A stretch of 64,000 nt of DNA from Juglans regia (Eukaryota; Streptophyta; Magnoliopsida; Fagales; Juglandaceae), in contig NC_049916.1 of NCBI RefSeq assembly GCF_001411555.2, forward strand, positions 26,430,558 to 26,494,557, in the 5' to 3' direction. Numbering within the stretch: position 1 is the stretch's first letter; each line of letters starts with the position of its first letter. Under the pieces are notes generated by a model, which searched no databases, was not told where the DNA came from, and worked only from the letters and a program-made list of their open reading frames with translations. Positions 37,952 through 50,220 of this stretch are shown piece by piece. A program made the position numbers and the translations under genes.

Positions 37952-40575
37952 TGTAACGACCCGGTCCAATATTTTTAAGGTTGGATTATAGATAATCTTA
38001 TTGGGCTTAAATTAGGTTTAATGGGCCAATATTTCGAATGCTGATGGGCTATTATTTATTTAGGTTTTGTGTCATGTTAAGTCTAAATTAGACAATATAT
38101 TAATTATTTATTGTCATTTTAAAATATTATAAAAAATATTTTTACTTTAACATATATTACTATTATGAATTTTATCAAATTCTATTAGTAACATGTGTAA
38201 TTTTTTAATTCATGTTATTATTATTATTAGTGCTATTATTATTATTTTATTATCCATTAATAGAATGAACCCGCGTCACGTCTTCCTCTTCATGGATATG
38301 CACGTTTATCAGTTTGTAACAGATTGCATTGAACGCGTTGAAGCTCTCTTTATATTTCTTCGCAACAAACCACCTCAAATCAAACCAAGCCCCCACGTTG
38401 AAGTCGATATGCATCGCACCTACCAGTAGCTGCGTCGACCTCGTTAGACTAAAACGAAAACCACCGTCACACAGAATGACAAGAAGAGCATGACTCTGTT
38501 GTACACTCACGAAACAGAGCACGCCCATGCCATGAAAAGCCGCACAGACACCACTCAGTGAGACGCAGCAACTGAAAGGGCCGCGACTCGACGACGGAAC
38601 CACCGCGGCGACTCCACTGCCCAGACCATGCATGACCGTGAAAACCACCAAGGCAGGCCGCCAGCCACCACAAAAGACATCGTCAATGGCTCTTTGGCGG
38701 TGTACTTGTGCTGTCGTCGCTAACCACCTCAAGGGACATCGAACCACCTCCCAGCCACCACAAAAAGAGCTGACCAGCCCAACCCCGTCGCACCCACTCC
38801 CTCCCGATAAGCACAAGATCGTCAGCAACCCAGCTCAGTCACGTGCTCCTCCTTCCTCTCGGTAAGCTCTGCCGATAGCTCTCGCTTCCTCTCTTGGCGT
38901 TGCACCTCCCTGCCTAGAGGACCACCCAGTCGCGTCGCCAGTCCTTCCCCAACCACCCAGAACCACCGCACGTCAACTTCTTCTTTTAGTGAGTCCCCTG
39001 CCTCGCACGCCTCTCGTCATTGCCCTGTGTTTCTCTTCACATATTAAGTTGCTTTTAGGTTTTAGTTTAGTAAGTGCAGATATTGATGAGATTACATATA
39101 TGCCCTTTTTAATATAGTATCATGAAGGATTGTTTTAAGTATAATTACACTTATAACCTTACATTTAAGTATATGTTAATTATGGATATTATTAAGTCAT
39201 TTTATTTAAAGTTGAGTTGGGCTTAATATTTTTAAGATGAGTTTTTACTTAAATAAATATATTAATCATGAGCTCATTTTTATAAGAAAATGTTTAAAGA
39301 ATTTGAAAGGTATTTTAAAGTATACCATTGAGTTGATTATGTTAATTAATAATCCAATTGACTATGTAACTAGGTTTTTTAAGATTTTTATGTTATATTT
39401 TAAATAGAAAAATTAAGGAATATGTTATGAGTTTTGAATAATTATGTTAAGAAAAGAAACCTATTTTAAGAATTGGGGTTTTTTATGACTTATTTAAAAT
39501 AGTCCAATGATCCTACTAAATTATAATATGTTATTAGTATTTAAGTAATTTAAATACCAGGATTTATTGTTTATGGCGTTAAACAAAAGATTTATTTGAC
39601 TATCTTTTATATTATGAATTTAATTAAGTGGAATATTAGGACATGTTTTTCTAGACAGATTTAATGACGTTTAATACTTCATATAGGTGACGAGTTACGA
39701 AGTGAGATTCAGGAAATAGCGTTGTGAGGTAAGTAATTTGATCATAAATTAGGATCATCACAGTTCAGCTTATATATAAGTATTATTCAAGCTAGTTCAT
39801 TGACAGCCATTATTTATGAAGCACTCATATCATATGCAAACATGTCATTTAGCATAGCATACGATCATGTCATTCCGCATCATGTTCAAATTCAGAAATT
39901 ATAATTATGTAGGTATTATGTCATGCATCTTATGTGTATAAGACACATAAGCTATCTTAAGTTCAAGTGCAAAATAAGATAAGATCAGTTAATCAGATGG
40001 TCATTCATATGCATGGTACCAATGCAATTCAGTTTCAGGGTGGATGTGCAAGCCACAGACTCAAGCGTGGTCCACCATAGTATGCCAGAATACTATCAGC
40101 GACTCACACACAGGGTTAAGTGTGTTGACCAGTCAGATCAGTCAGTTAATTCAGATAAATTAAGTCATGCATAACATAAGTATCAATATAAACAGTCATG
40201 AATTTTAAGCTACTCTCAGCATGAAAATTTTTATGAAAACCTTACATTTATTATGTTTACGTTGTGATGGATTTCTTGCTAAGTCTTCGACTCATTTTAG
40301 TTTGTTTTCATGTTTTTAACCACTCAAGTGAGAATGATAAATACGAGCAGACATGCCAGGATTAGAAAGAGCATTTGATTTAGTTTCAGACCTTCTAGAA
40401 TAAAAATTATTTTATGACATAAATTTTTTATTCTTTTAAGTTTTTGAAGACATTTTATTAGACAAATTTTCTACAAAATAAATTATATTTTCATTTATAA
40501 AATATGAGATCTCTTGCCGGGTTTATTTTGTGAAAAACACGTGACACTTCTAGCCTACGGGAATGGGGTATTACA
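37952..40575. mobile_element. Solo LTR (2.6 kb), likely Gypsy/chromovirus
   Basis: Starts TGTAACGACCCGG and ends GGGGTATTACA, the paired TG...CA ends typical of large plant Gypsy LTRs, with the perfect 5-bp duplication GATTG at 37947-37951 and 40576-40580. No gag-pol domain is present between the ends, so the 2,624 bp is best read as a solo LTR left by recombination. A GC-rich part at 38.25-39.0 kb has open frames but no recognisable protein. Confidence 0.82.
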
Positions 40576-40729
40576 GATTGTGAACTAACAACTAATTTAA
40601 TTATTTAAGATTATGTGCTGCATGTAAGGAATCATACTTTATTTCTTGTTTGGACAGATTATTTGCAGGAATTTTATTTTTTCTTCCAATTAGGCAAATG
40701 TGGTTTACCATGAACCACTGCTATTACTG

Positions 40730-40761
<32 letters not shown>
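40730..40761. repeat. (TA)n microsatellite
   Basis: About 14 uninterrupted TA units in AT-rich intergenic DNA; likely length-polymorphic. Confidence 0.9.
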
Positions 40762-40767
<6 letters not shown>

Positions 40768-42456
40768 GACTGAAGCATTCCATTATTCAGACGATGTATT
40801 TAAGCTTGGGCTTGAAAATCCTTATCATGTACGTATGAATTTCTAGAGAATTTGTTGCGTTTAGCCAATAATTAATCTCAAAATTGTAAATTTCGTCATC
40901 TCATTTTCTAGAAAACGATCATATATATATCATGCTCACGTACTTTTCCACGTCCTAATTTTCTCCTCACGTTTAAATTAATTTCGATTTTTTTTTTTTT
41001 TGGCTGAAGAACGAGATCAAAAGTTCTGTGGATGCATGCCTAACTAGGTTTGGTACGTACTGTTTGTGATAATGCAACGCGTCCGAACAGATACGCTTAA
41101 TTTGCCGCTAAACTTACTTGGAAAAGAACACCGAAATCTCTGAGATATGGGTGATAATGTGAACGGATGGCTTAATTAATTCGTACAGCACATCATGAAT
41201 ATGATTATTATATATGGAAGGAATGAATTCTTCCAGAATAAGAGCCTAATTCGGAGAGAGCATGGCCACGACAAACACGTCGATATATACTGTCGACATC
41301 TTGACAATTTCATATAATCAAATCATGATTATAAATTAGATCTATATATTCACGAGCATAATTGCTTGTAATGATATATATATATTATATATATGCATGA
41401 TTTGTAGTTGGAAATGAACACTAATTATTCCCCTTTTCCATGCTTTATTAATATCCAAAGATCGATGCCCTTGAAAAATCGATGTGAAAGGTACTAATAA
41501 AAGTGATTCTAATCACGCAAGCTTTAACGTTTGAACGTCGACCCAAAAAACGAGTTGACGAACTAATACAATCTGAGTGGAAAGGATCTGGATATCAGCC
41601 CATTTTGAATCGAATCATATTTGCAGCCAGCAAGTAAAAAAGGATATATGTATATATAGCTAGAAGCCTGGCTAGATCGAGAACACGTATATATAAATTA
41701 AGTCAAAAAGGATGTACCTAATTCGAAAGCCGCTGCAAAAAATCTGATCCGTTCTTCACCATTCTCTTTAGGGTTTCTCAGGGGCCTTGTTGCAGAGTTA
41801 GTTTGGCATTCTGTCCACCTCCATGGCAGGCATGCATGCTTCATGTTCTTGTTAACATGAAGTTAATTTGTTTCGCTGATATTAATTGGAGGCGGCCAGC
41901 ATGTCGAATTACCTCTGTAAATTTCTCTCTGAGAAAACCATACAAGAACCAAAACCCAGGTTGATGGCAATCTGTTTTCTGATCAAGCACGTACAATTTG
42001 ATGTCTGTCATTATATTTTGATCTTTTTGGCCAGAAAGTTAATTTACTTTTGGCTCCTACATGCATTTTTTCAAATTGTTGTTTGTAATTTTCTACGCAG
42101 GAGGAGTACTACTTTTAATATCATGAAGCTCTATATTATACATATAGATCAATTCTTGTAACAAACTATGATTTATAATCTCTATAAATATATCTGGAAC
42201 TCCTCAAAATATTCATTGGGGAAATCTATTCCAAAACACGATACAGTTTTCTAAGTTTCTTTAGACTTAGAATTCAAACATGCAATAATTCTAGAAGTTG
42301 GTTGGTGTGAAGCGTAAACTCAACCAAACCTAATATTCGCATTCATTTCCCTGAATCTTGATGATCTTCTTTCAATATATATCCATGCAGTTGATTAGTA
42401 CGTACATCAGATCTTGAGAAGTACTTGGATCGATCTAACGTCGTTGATAATTATTA
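40762..42456. other. AT-rich intergenic, nothing recognised
   Basis: No exon, RNA gene or clear repeat is recognised. Short ATATAT runs recur. It lies between the solo LTR and the nested transposon complex. Confidence 0.5.
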
Positions 42457-42595
42457 TACTACAAGAAAAATAAGTATTTGTGATGGATTATTTGCGATGA
42501 GAATGATTACATATGACGAAAAAAGACTCATTTTAACAAGAAATAATCATTTTCGTAAGAAATAGTTGGTCACAAATAAACAGTTTCTTGTAATT
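42457..42595. mobile_element. CACTA-derived MITE, 139 bp
   Basis: Terminal repeats TACTACAAGAAAAATAAG / reverse complement AATTACAAGAAACTGTTT, followed inside by TATTTGTGA at both ends, with TTA on both sides as a 3-bp duplication. The ends are a mutated CACTACAAGAAA. No coding capacity. Confidence 0.65.
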
Positions 42596-42680
42596 TTATT
42601 GGAACGAACCTGGAGCTAGCTTTTCTTTAGGTAATAAATAGCAGTACTTGCTCATGATACTTACCTAGCATGATCACCAG

Positions 42681-42747
42681 CTCTACAAGAAAAAATAATA
42701 TTTGTGATGGATTATTTGCGAGGTGAATGATTAGCTGTCACGAAATA
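42681..42747 (+). mobile_element. Broken second end of the same MITE family
   Basis: CTCTACAAGAAAAAATAATATTTGTGATGG closely repeats the left end of the 42457 element, including the following TTATTTGCGA, but no matching right end is found nearby. It runs straight into the phytocyanin-like exon. Confidence 0.6.
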
Positions 42748-42909
42748 AAGAAGCTTAAAACTCTTTCCTTGATCAGAACAATCCTTGACGTTGAAGATCC
42801 AACCACGACCATCTCCGACAATGTAGTTGGCTGCATATATGAGCACATATATTCTAATTGCAATGAAGAAGATGCAAACACATGAGCGGCTAGCAGCAGC
42901 ACTGTGCAT
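42748..42909 (-). pseudogene. Phytocyanin (blue copper protein) first-exon fragment
   Basis: On the minus strand from the ATG at 42909, a hydrophobic signal peptide (CVCIFFIAIRIYVLIYAA) is followed by NYIVGDGRGWIFNVKDC and DQGKSFK, the opening strands of a plant plastocyanin-like (uclacyanin/basic blue) domain. The usual Trp of the D-W motif is Cys here. Copper ligands and the rest of the domain are absent; the frame runs into transposon sequence. The Mutator-like element begins only ~35 bp upstream of its ATG. Confidence 0.6.
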
Positions 42910-43289
42910 GGCAACAATATGATCAAGAGTCCTGCTACAGGCAGGCACAAGTTGTGCCTGCGCGCGGACGAAACTGACGTGGCAAAATGCCACGTTAGCA
43001 ATTAAATATTAAATTTAAAAAAAAAAAAAAACTCAAAATTGAGAACTGAGAACGCAAACGAACGAGCGGGAGAAACTGAGAAATATTTTGGGGAAAAAAA
43101 TTCAGAACCAACGCCAAACCAAATCTCACCAGTATTTACGTTCCATCTGCCGTCTGTGGAAGGGGATCTGCCGTGCGTGACCATCTGCCGTGAGTCTCCG
43201 CCGTGAGTAAGCATTTACGTTCCATCTGCCGTTTGTGGAAGAAACGGCCAGTTCTGGAAATCTATAGTACATTTAAAACTGGTAATTCT

Positions 43290-43810
43290 GGAAATCTAGT
43301 TCTTGCAATCCATTTCTATCAAGTTATTTGTTGTTTGGAAAAAATGGAAAAAAGAAACTGATTTTATTAAGAATATTCTAGTTTTTTAGTCTATTTTTTC
43401 TTATTGTTAAGTTTTAATTGGAAAGTTAGCATATGTCCTGCATCTTGCATCCGAAATGTACACAGTTGGTTCGAGATGAGCATTTGCATCAATTTACTTG
43501 TTGTTTGGAAAAAATGAAAAAAAGAAACTGATTTTATTAAGAATACTTCTGCTTTTTTAGTATATTTTTTCTTATTGTTAAGTTTTAATAGGAAAGTTAG
43601 CATACGTCCTGCATCTTGCATTTGAAAGGGAGATTTTTGTTCGAGATTAGCATTTGCATCAATTTACTTGTTTGTTGTTTGGAAAAAATGAAAAAAAGAA
43701 ACTGATTTTATTAAGAATATTATGGTTTTTAGTCTATTTTTTCTTCTTGTTAAGTTTTAATAGGAAAGTTAGCGTTGTCCTGCATCTTGCATCTGAGAGG
43801 GAGATTTTTG
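43290..43810. repeat. ~172-bp tandem repeat, 3 copies
   Basis: TTGTTTGGAAAAAATG...GAAACTGATTTTATTAAGAATA...CCTGCATCTTGCAT recurs with starts near 43337, 43507 and 43681. It lies between the left end of the Mutator-like element and the transposase gene, where promoter or transposase-binding repeats would be expected. Confidence 0.85.
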
Positions 43811-44002
43811 TTCGAGATTAACATTTACATTCAGTTTGAAAAAGTGCCTATTTTGATTGTAAAGATTTGCATTCAGTTTGTGTCAAAATATGTTGAGTCC
43901 AAAATATAGTAAAAAGTACCGTGAATATATTTAAGTGCCCAACTAAAAGATTTCAATATAATATTGTAGGTGCGTGGCATCTTGATTTCATCGTTGAGAT
44001 AG

Positions 44003-47000
44003 ATGGAGAAAGAGAAAGAAGATGCATCCCGCATAACAGTTCCTATCACCAATCCATCAATCCAGGTATTGTAAACATCTTTCAACAGTTGGTGTGTGTT
44101 TATTTTATGTGTAGTCATTGTCCACTTGGGTTGATTAACATTATGTTGCTATATGTTAGGACAACATATCAAGACCACTATATCCAACTTTTTCAAATTA
44201 CATGCCAAGTTACTACAGTCCAATGTCTCATGCGTGGTTACCACCCTTTGTGCCTCCTCCAAATGCCAACCCATATCCATAGAGCAACCAGGTAATTATT
44301 TGTTAGAGTATGCCTTTGTAGTTAATGTTGTACTTGAATATTTGGTCTAACTATTTATATTTAATTTTTGTTGGAGAACTGTAGCAACACCCATGAAGCT
44401 CTACTGCCGCTGCAACGTCAAGTACTAATGCCCTAAGTAGTTCTGCTGCCTTGTATAGTTCTGACATGCCAATGATGGGACCTCCTCCAAATGCGTACCC
44501 ATATCCATGGAACAACCAGGTAATCATTTTTTAGAGTATGCATTTGTAGTTAATGTTGTACTTGAATATTTGGGTTAACTATTTATGTTTACATTTTATT
44601 TGGAAAACTGCAGCAACACCCATGGATCTCTACTTCCACTCCCATGTCTAGTTCTGCAAGTAGTATCAGCTCTAGTGTAGCTGCGAGTTCTAGTGTACAG
44701 AGCAGCGCTAGTGTCGCTTCTAGCTCTTGTTCAGCTTTACCAGCATTTGTTCCTCCAACTTCTACCAACCCATATCCATGTGACAGTGAGGTGATGTTTT
44801 TGATTCTCCACATGCAGTTTCTTTTACATTATTTAGAACATATTTTTTCATGCCATACTTTTTTCTCCTAATTTACAGAAAAATAAAGTGCAGCAAAGTA
44901 ACTCTATTGAAGAAATTAGTAAGGCCATATCAGACTCAATAGAAGTTGAAGCGCAATCTACTGCCTCTTTGGGTAATACGGCTGATACCAAAGAGGCTAG
45001 CACTGATGGGGGTGATACCACTGAGGAGCCAAAGCCAGGGATGAATTTTGAGTCGGAGAATGAGTTGATGAATTACTATAAACATTACAGAAAACGATGT
45101 GGTTTTGGCATAATGACACAAAGGAGTAAAAGTGAGAAAGATGGGACTGTGAAATATGTCACTGTGGGATCACTGGGATGTGCTCGGGGTGGCAAGGCAC
45201 GAAATAGGGCGTCAAACGTCTCCAAGCCTCGGCCAACAAGCAAGACAGACTGCAAGGCAAGGATGAATGTCATGTTAAAGGATGAGAAGCTGTGTGTCAC
45301 ATCCGTATTTAACACACACAATCATGGGCTTAGTCCAAGAAAATCTAAATTTTTCAGATGCAATAGAGAAGTTAATGAGTCTGTTAAGAGGGTGTTGGAT
45401 ATTAATGATGAGGCTGGTATACGGATGAATAAAAGTTTCCATGCTCTTGTGACTGAGGCGGGTGGGTTTGAGAACGTACCATTTGGAGAAAAAAATTGTC
45501 GTAATTATATTGACAAGGCACGACACTTGCACCTTGGTAAAGGTGGTGCTCAAGCGTTGTTTGAGTATTTTAGAAGGATGCAATACAAGAATGATGGTTT
45601 TTTCAGCCTCATGGAATTGGATGATGATGATAGACTGAAAAGTGTATTTTGGGCGGACGCCCGTAGTAGAGGGGCCTACAACTACTTTGGAGATGTAGTA
45701 ACATTCGATACCACATACCTGACAAATAGGTATGGAATGCCATTTGCACCTTTTGTGGGTGTAAACCATCATGGACAGTCAATCCTTTTGGGTGCAGGCC
45801 TTATTTCAAGTGAGGATACGGAATCGTTTATTTGGTTATTTAAAACTTGGCTCGATTGTATGGATGGAAAAGCGCCAAATACTATCATAACAGATCAAGA
45901 TCGCGCAATGAAAAATGCGATCTCTATTGTCTTTCCCAACACGCGGCATAGATATTGCTTGTGGCACATATTGCGAAAGGTGCCTGAGAAGCTTGGTTCC
46001 CATGCTCAATACAAATGTGGCCTGAAAAGTAAGTTACTATCTTGTGTCTATGACTCTCTTACAATCGAGGAGTTTGAGAATTCTTGGAACAGCCTGAAGG
46101 ATACTTTCAATTTACATGAAAATGCATGGTTGCAAAGCTTATATGCGGAAAGAGAGTTTTGGGTGCCGGTATATTTAAAGAACTCGTTTTGGGCTGGAAT
46201 GAGTACAACTCAACGCAGTGAGAGTATGAATGCTTTCTTTGATGGTTACGTGCATGCCAGGACAAACCTTAAAGAGTTTGTTGATCAGTTCGACAATGCA
46301 TTGAAGAAAAAAATTGAGAACGAAAACCAAGCTGACTTCAATTCATTTAACTTCACGGTTCCTTACATATCACACTTGGCTTTTGAGAAGAAGTTTCAAG
46401 ATGTATACACAAATTCAAAATTTAGGGAGGTTCAACAAGAGATAATGAGAATGATATATTGTCATTGTCGTTTCGAGAAAATGGATGGAGTAATCGCAAC
46501 TTACTCGGTCGATGATCAAGTTAAGACTGAAGATTTCATCAAGGAGGTTACATACACTCTTTACTTTAATGAGACCGAATGTGAGGCGAAGTGTGTTTGT
46601 GGGTTGTTTGAGATGCGAGGGATCATTTGTAGACATATTCTTGCCATCTTTTCAGCTAAGAAAGTTCGTGAGTTGCCGGAAAAGTACATATTGGACCGGT
46701 GGAGAAAAGACATAAAACGTAAGTATACATTTATTTCGAGAAGTTATGACATTGATGATCAGAGACCCGAAACTGTTAGGTATAAACGTATATTGAAAAC
46801 TTTCAATGAGGTAGTAACAAATGCAGTTTCGTGCGATGGGCATACTGAGGAAATGATTTCGAAGTTATATGCGATGAATGAGGTATGGCGTACTTCGAAC
46901 TCCAAGGACATAGATTCTAATGTTGGAGGAAGTACCGTGAATGCAGCCAAAGAAGGAAGTTCCAAAAAGGTGCTAAGTCCCCATGTTGTCAGAGGTAAGG

Positions 47001-47522
47001 GAAGACCCCCGTGTAAGATGAGGATGTCAACGATGGAGGAACAATTGAAAAAAATTAAAACTAAGGCTGTGAATAAGAAAAAAGATAAGGGAAAAAATAG
47101 ACTGGTGAGAGCATAGTATCCTGATGATCATCTTTAAGTATTTGATAATATGCTATTATTTTCACTTGTGAACTCTAATTATTTTTTATGTTGTCAGAGG
47201 CGTAGATTGGATACTGAACTATTAGAAAGCAGTGGAAACCAACTTGGGATATCGGAAATAAGGGTGCAAGAAAATGTTATCTCTCCCATAATGGTGGATC
47301 AAGAAAGTGGACAACAAACTCCAGTGATAGGGACACAAGAAAGCGTACAATTATCACTTGAATTCATTTTATTGGTTAAACTCGTTTAATTTTATATGGG
47401 TCTTACTTTGGCTGTTATTATGTTCACAGATGCAATTAGAAATGGATGGAACGCAGCCGGAAATGGCAGATGGAACGCAGCCGGAGACTACAGATAGAAT
47501 GCAGCCAAGCAGCTTCTTATAG
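44003..47522 (+). CDS. FAR1/FRS-like Mutator transposase, 5' exons damaged
   Basis: Inferred exons, all GT-AG and phase 0: 44003-44065, 44160-44291, 44385-44519, 44614-44790, 44879-47104, 47198-47344, 47430-47522. The main exon is open and holds a FAR1 DNA-binding domain (YYKHYRKRCGFGIMTQRS, then NTHNHGLSP), a MULE transposase core with acidic residues in TFDTTYLTN and IITDQDRAM, and a SWIM zinc finger (KCVCG...ICRHILAIF). Exons 2-4 are Pro/Ser-rich internal duplicates. Exon 2 has TAG at 44280-44282 and exon 3 TGA at 44394-44396, both where the sister copies have Trp. So the full-length protein is probably not made; a product from exon 4 or 5 onwards may be. A domesticated FRS gene is less likely given the surrounding transposon structure. 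Confidence 0.85.
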
Positions 47523-48093
47523 CAAGACTTTATAGATCCATTATGCCTACTTATGTTGTGTGTTAATGGTGGTGATTTGTTGGAATTAGTGTTGGATGTG
47601 GTTTGTATGCATTTGTGTTAGGGGTAATTTGCGTGTTGGTGTTGGTATGTTGGAGTTAGTATGTTATGTATTAGTGGTGCAAGTATACGTTTTGTATTGT
47701 ATCTTAGTATTTGAATCCACGTTTTGCACATTTTGTATCCAAATATACTATTTATGCCCCCGTGAGTTTGTATCCAAGTATTCAATTTATGTGGTATTAG
47801 TTTATGAGTTGAGATTATACTGTATTTGATATTGCTTCTTATGTCCAAGTGAAAAAAAGGTAATCAATAAACCTGTAATTTAGTCTTGTCAAATATTCTG
47901 ACAAAATGATATCAGACTGGTAAGTTATTTTCATGCCATATATATACTCTATATATATGCATTGTCACGTTAAAACATTCTAAAGTCTCGAGATTGAAGA
48001 TCAAATACAAATCAGATTAAAGTCTCAAATATATATATTTTTAAGTCTCGACTTACAAACGCTAAGTTTTCTTCAAATACAGATACAAAGTCG

Positions 48094-48698
48094 TCAACCC
48101 AGTGAGAGTATCAAATACAAGTAAATAATTATGGCTATTAGCCAAAATACACCAAATAGTTTGCGTGCATGCCGCATGTCGGCTTCTTGAATGCGAAACT
48201 GGGCTTGATGATTATGGAGTGCCAACTCCCTCTTCTCAATCTCTTCTTCTCTCTTTTTAAGCTCTTCATCTTTTCTTAATACTTCTGCTTCTCTCTTTTT
48301 AAGTTCTTCATCTTTCTTTAATTCTGCTTCTCTCTTTAAGTTCTTCCTCTTTCCTTAATACTTCTGCTTCTCTCTTTACAAAGTCTTGCTCTTTGTATTC
48401 ACTACTATCTGACCACTTGAAAAACTTGCAGTGCGGTAACCCCTGATTATACATAAATAAATGTATAAGTATTTCTGACGTCAAAATTTTGAATAAAACA
48501 TTAATATGAAAACAAAAACACGCAACTACTATTAACTGCGTCTACCTCTTTGTTGTAGAGTGGACACCCAAAGAATGCTCGCCCTGAATTTCTTCGAGTA
48601 TTTGATATTCTAAGTACAGCTTGTTCCCCACAGCTGCACATTGGGACGTCACTCAATGTATGATTAAGCAACGATGTTGACGCAACTGATGACGACAT
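48094..48698 (-). pseudogene. GRF-zinc-finger, coiled-coil, membrane-anchored protein, frameshifted
   Basis: Exon 1 (48546-48698) starts MSSSVASTSLLNHTL and encodes CSCGEQAVLRISNTRRNSGR and FFGCPLYNKE. After a 103-bp GT-AG intron, exon 2 (48442 downwards) continues LPHCKFFKWSD, completing a zf-GRF domain (CxC...GR.FF.CP...C.FF.W). A Lys/Glu-rich coiled coil of ~42-bp DNA repeats follows, then HARKLFGVFWLIAIIIYLYLI, a C-terminal membrane anchor, ending in TGA at 48094-48096. In one repeat unit (near 48334-48339) two bases are missing compared with its sisters, which shifts the frame to an early stop; after it the original frame is open again. GRF fingers bind single-stranded nucleic acid in other proteins. 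It is convergent with the transposase gene, 571 bp away. Its role is unknown. Confidence 0.75.
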
Positions 48699-50172
48699 TT
48701 TAAATCTGTCAACGAAATACAACAACACCTCCAACAATATATTCAGTGAGTTTGTATAAGGTTGTACATAGCACATCCAACAATATAATCTAAGTACAAC
48801 AGCACCTCCAACAATACATTTGCCTCTGTATATAGTAGATTTTTTTCTAAGTACATATATAGCAGCTGGACAATAGTTTGTGCGCAGGTCACCCATGGAT
48901 TGTAGATGACACAGTTGATGATAATTACTTGGGTTGTGGCACACTCAGACAATTCTTCAATCATATAACTTCTTCATTGAATCTAAATCTTACTCGGCTG
49001 TTATTGACCAATGTCCAATGTCTCATAAGTTTATCTACTGCTTGCAGATTTACACACGCCCATATTGCAACCTACCAGTCTTAAATCAATCTTTCATGAA
49101 ATATATGGTTGCCCATTATTTTAGACAACCAGCATGATACAATAACATACAGATTTTGGCATAGATATTGTCTCATCACGTTATTAGCTATTCCCTAGGT
49201 AATATCCTGTGTATGTTTTATAGAATCAAAACAATGGAAGTGACACAATCAATGTTTGCATTCATAATCTTTAAAGAGGTACCTCTCAAAAGAGAAGTGT
49301 GTTTGGAATCTTTTTTTTTTTTTTTGCTAAATTTGTGTTGGAATTTGAAAACAACCATGGTTTTTGTAAACTGGCCATTGGTACCTTGAACCATATTGTA
49401 TGCAGTTCCTTATTTGACAATCTATGACGATGAACTCAACTTTGCATATCACTATTCATGATGAAATCAAATTTGGTGCAGAATGAGTTACTACTTTCTC
49501 TTGAGAATTGAAAGTCAATTTGGAAAAAGTTGCTTACACTATAGTTAAAGCAGATTGTGCAAAGGGGTTTAAAACCTCAAATAAGAGATTACAGTGATGT
49601 GATAAAAAGAGCTGAAATGATGGAGTTGAGCAGCATTGCCTTTATCTTATACTAATCATCATTGGCATATTAATTAATCAATGAGTTGGGGGAAGTTTTC
49701 ACTTTTCAGGCTTCTTATTGGACTGGTCAAATAAGCAAGAATTGATTCCCAGACAGAATTGATTCCCAAAAAGAAATATCTGACCTAACAACAAAATAAA
49801 CACTACTTTCCAGACAGTTTCCATCAGATTGTTCCAACTTTTTGTGCATGTTAGGCCCAATAATGGCATTATTTTGTGAGAAAGAAGGCAAGCATCCCTT
49901 ATCACACAGCCAATGAGAATGCCTTCAATAAAATTAAACATCATAGAGATTTTGCTGAAATAAGATTTTGCTGAACAGGGAAAACAAACTTGCATATACA
50001 ATGTCAATCCATAGAGTACTGTCATAAACTTAAACATCTGTAGTACAAAGGTAAGATAGTTCAAAAAAGACTGGCTTCTCTGCCATGACCACTTGACTTG
50101 TATATATTGAGTAAAAATACATAGCAATCAATCTCAACATGACATTAGGCCAGCATTACATGTTATCAACAA
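48699..50172. other. Non-coding interior of the Mutator-like element
   Basis: Upstream flank of the GRF-finger gene on the minus strand. A poly-T tract lies near 49310. Open frames exist but none shows a known domain or codon-like composition. Confidence 0.45.
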
Positions 50173-50217
50173 CTCTTCAAGGAACATCTCTTCAAGGAAC
50201 ATCTCTTCAAGGAACAT
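50173..50217. repeat. 15-bp tandem repeat, 3 copies
   Basis: CTCTTCAAGGAACAT is repeated three times without change, then a partial unit. Located next to the 120-bp repeat near the right end of the Mutator-like element. Confidence 0.9.
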
Positions 50218-50220
50218 TTC

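Noticed and set aside
38250..38865. Long open frames on both strands (up to ~190 codons) in a GC-rich block
   Set aside because: They overlap each other on opposite strands, show no domain, and lie inside the element with LTR ends. Base composition explains the lack of stops.
49699..50127. A 142-codon minus-strand frame rich in Phe/Leu/Cys
   Set aside because: No ATG-supported start or known domain; AT-rich composition gives hydrophobic nonsense peptides.
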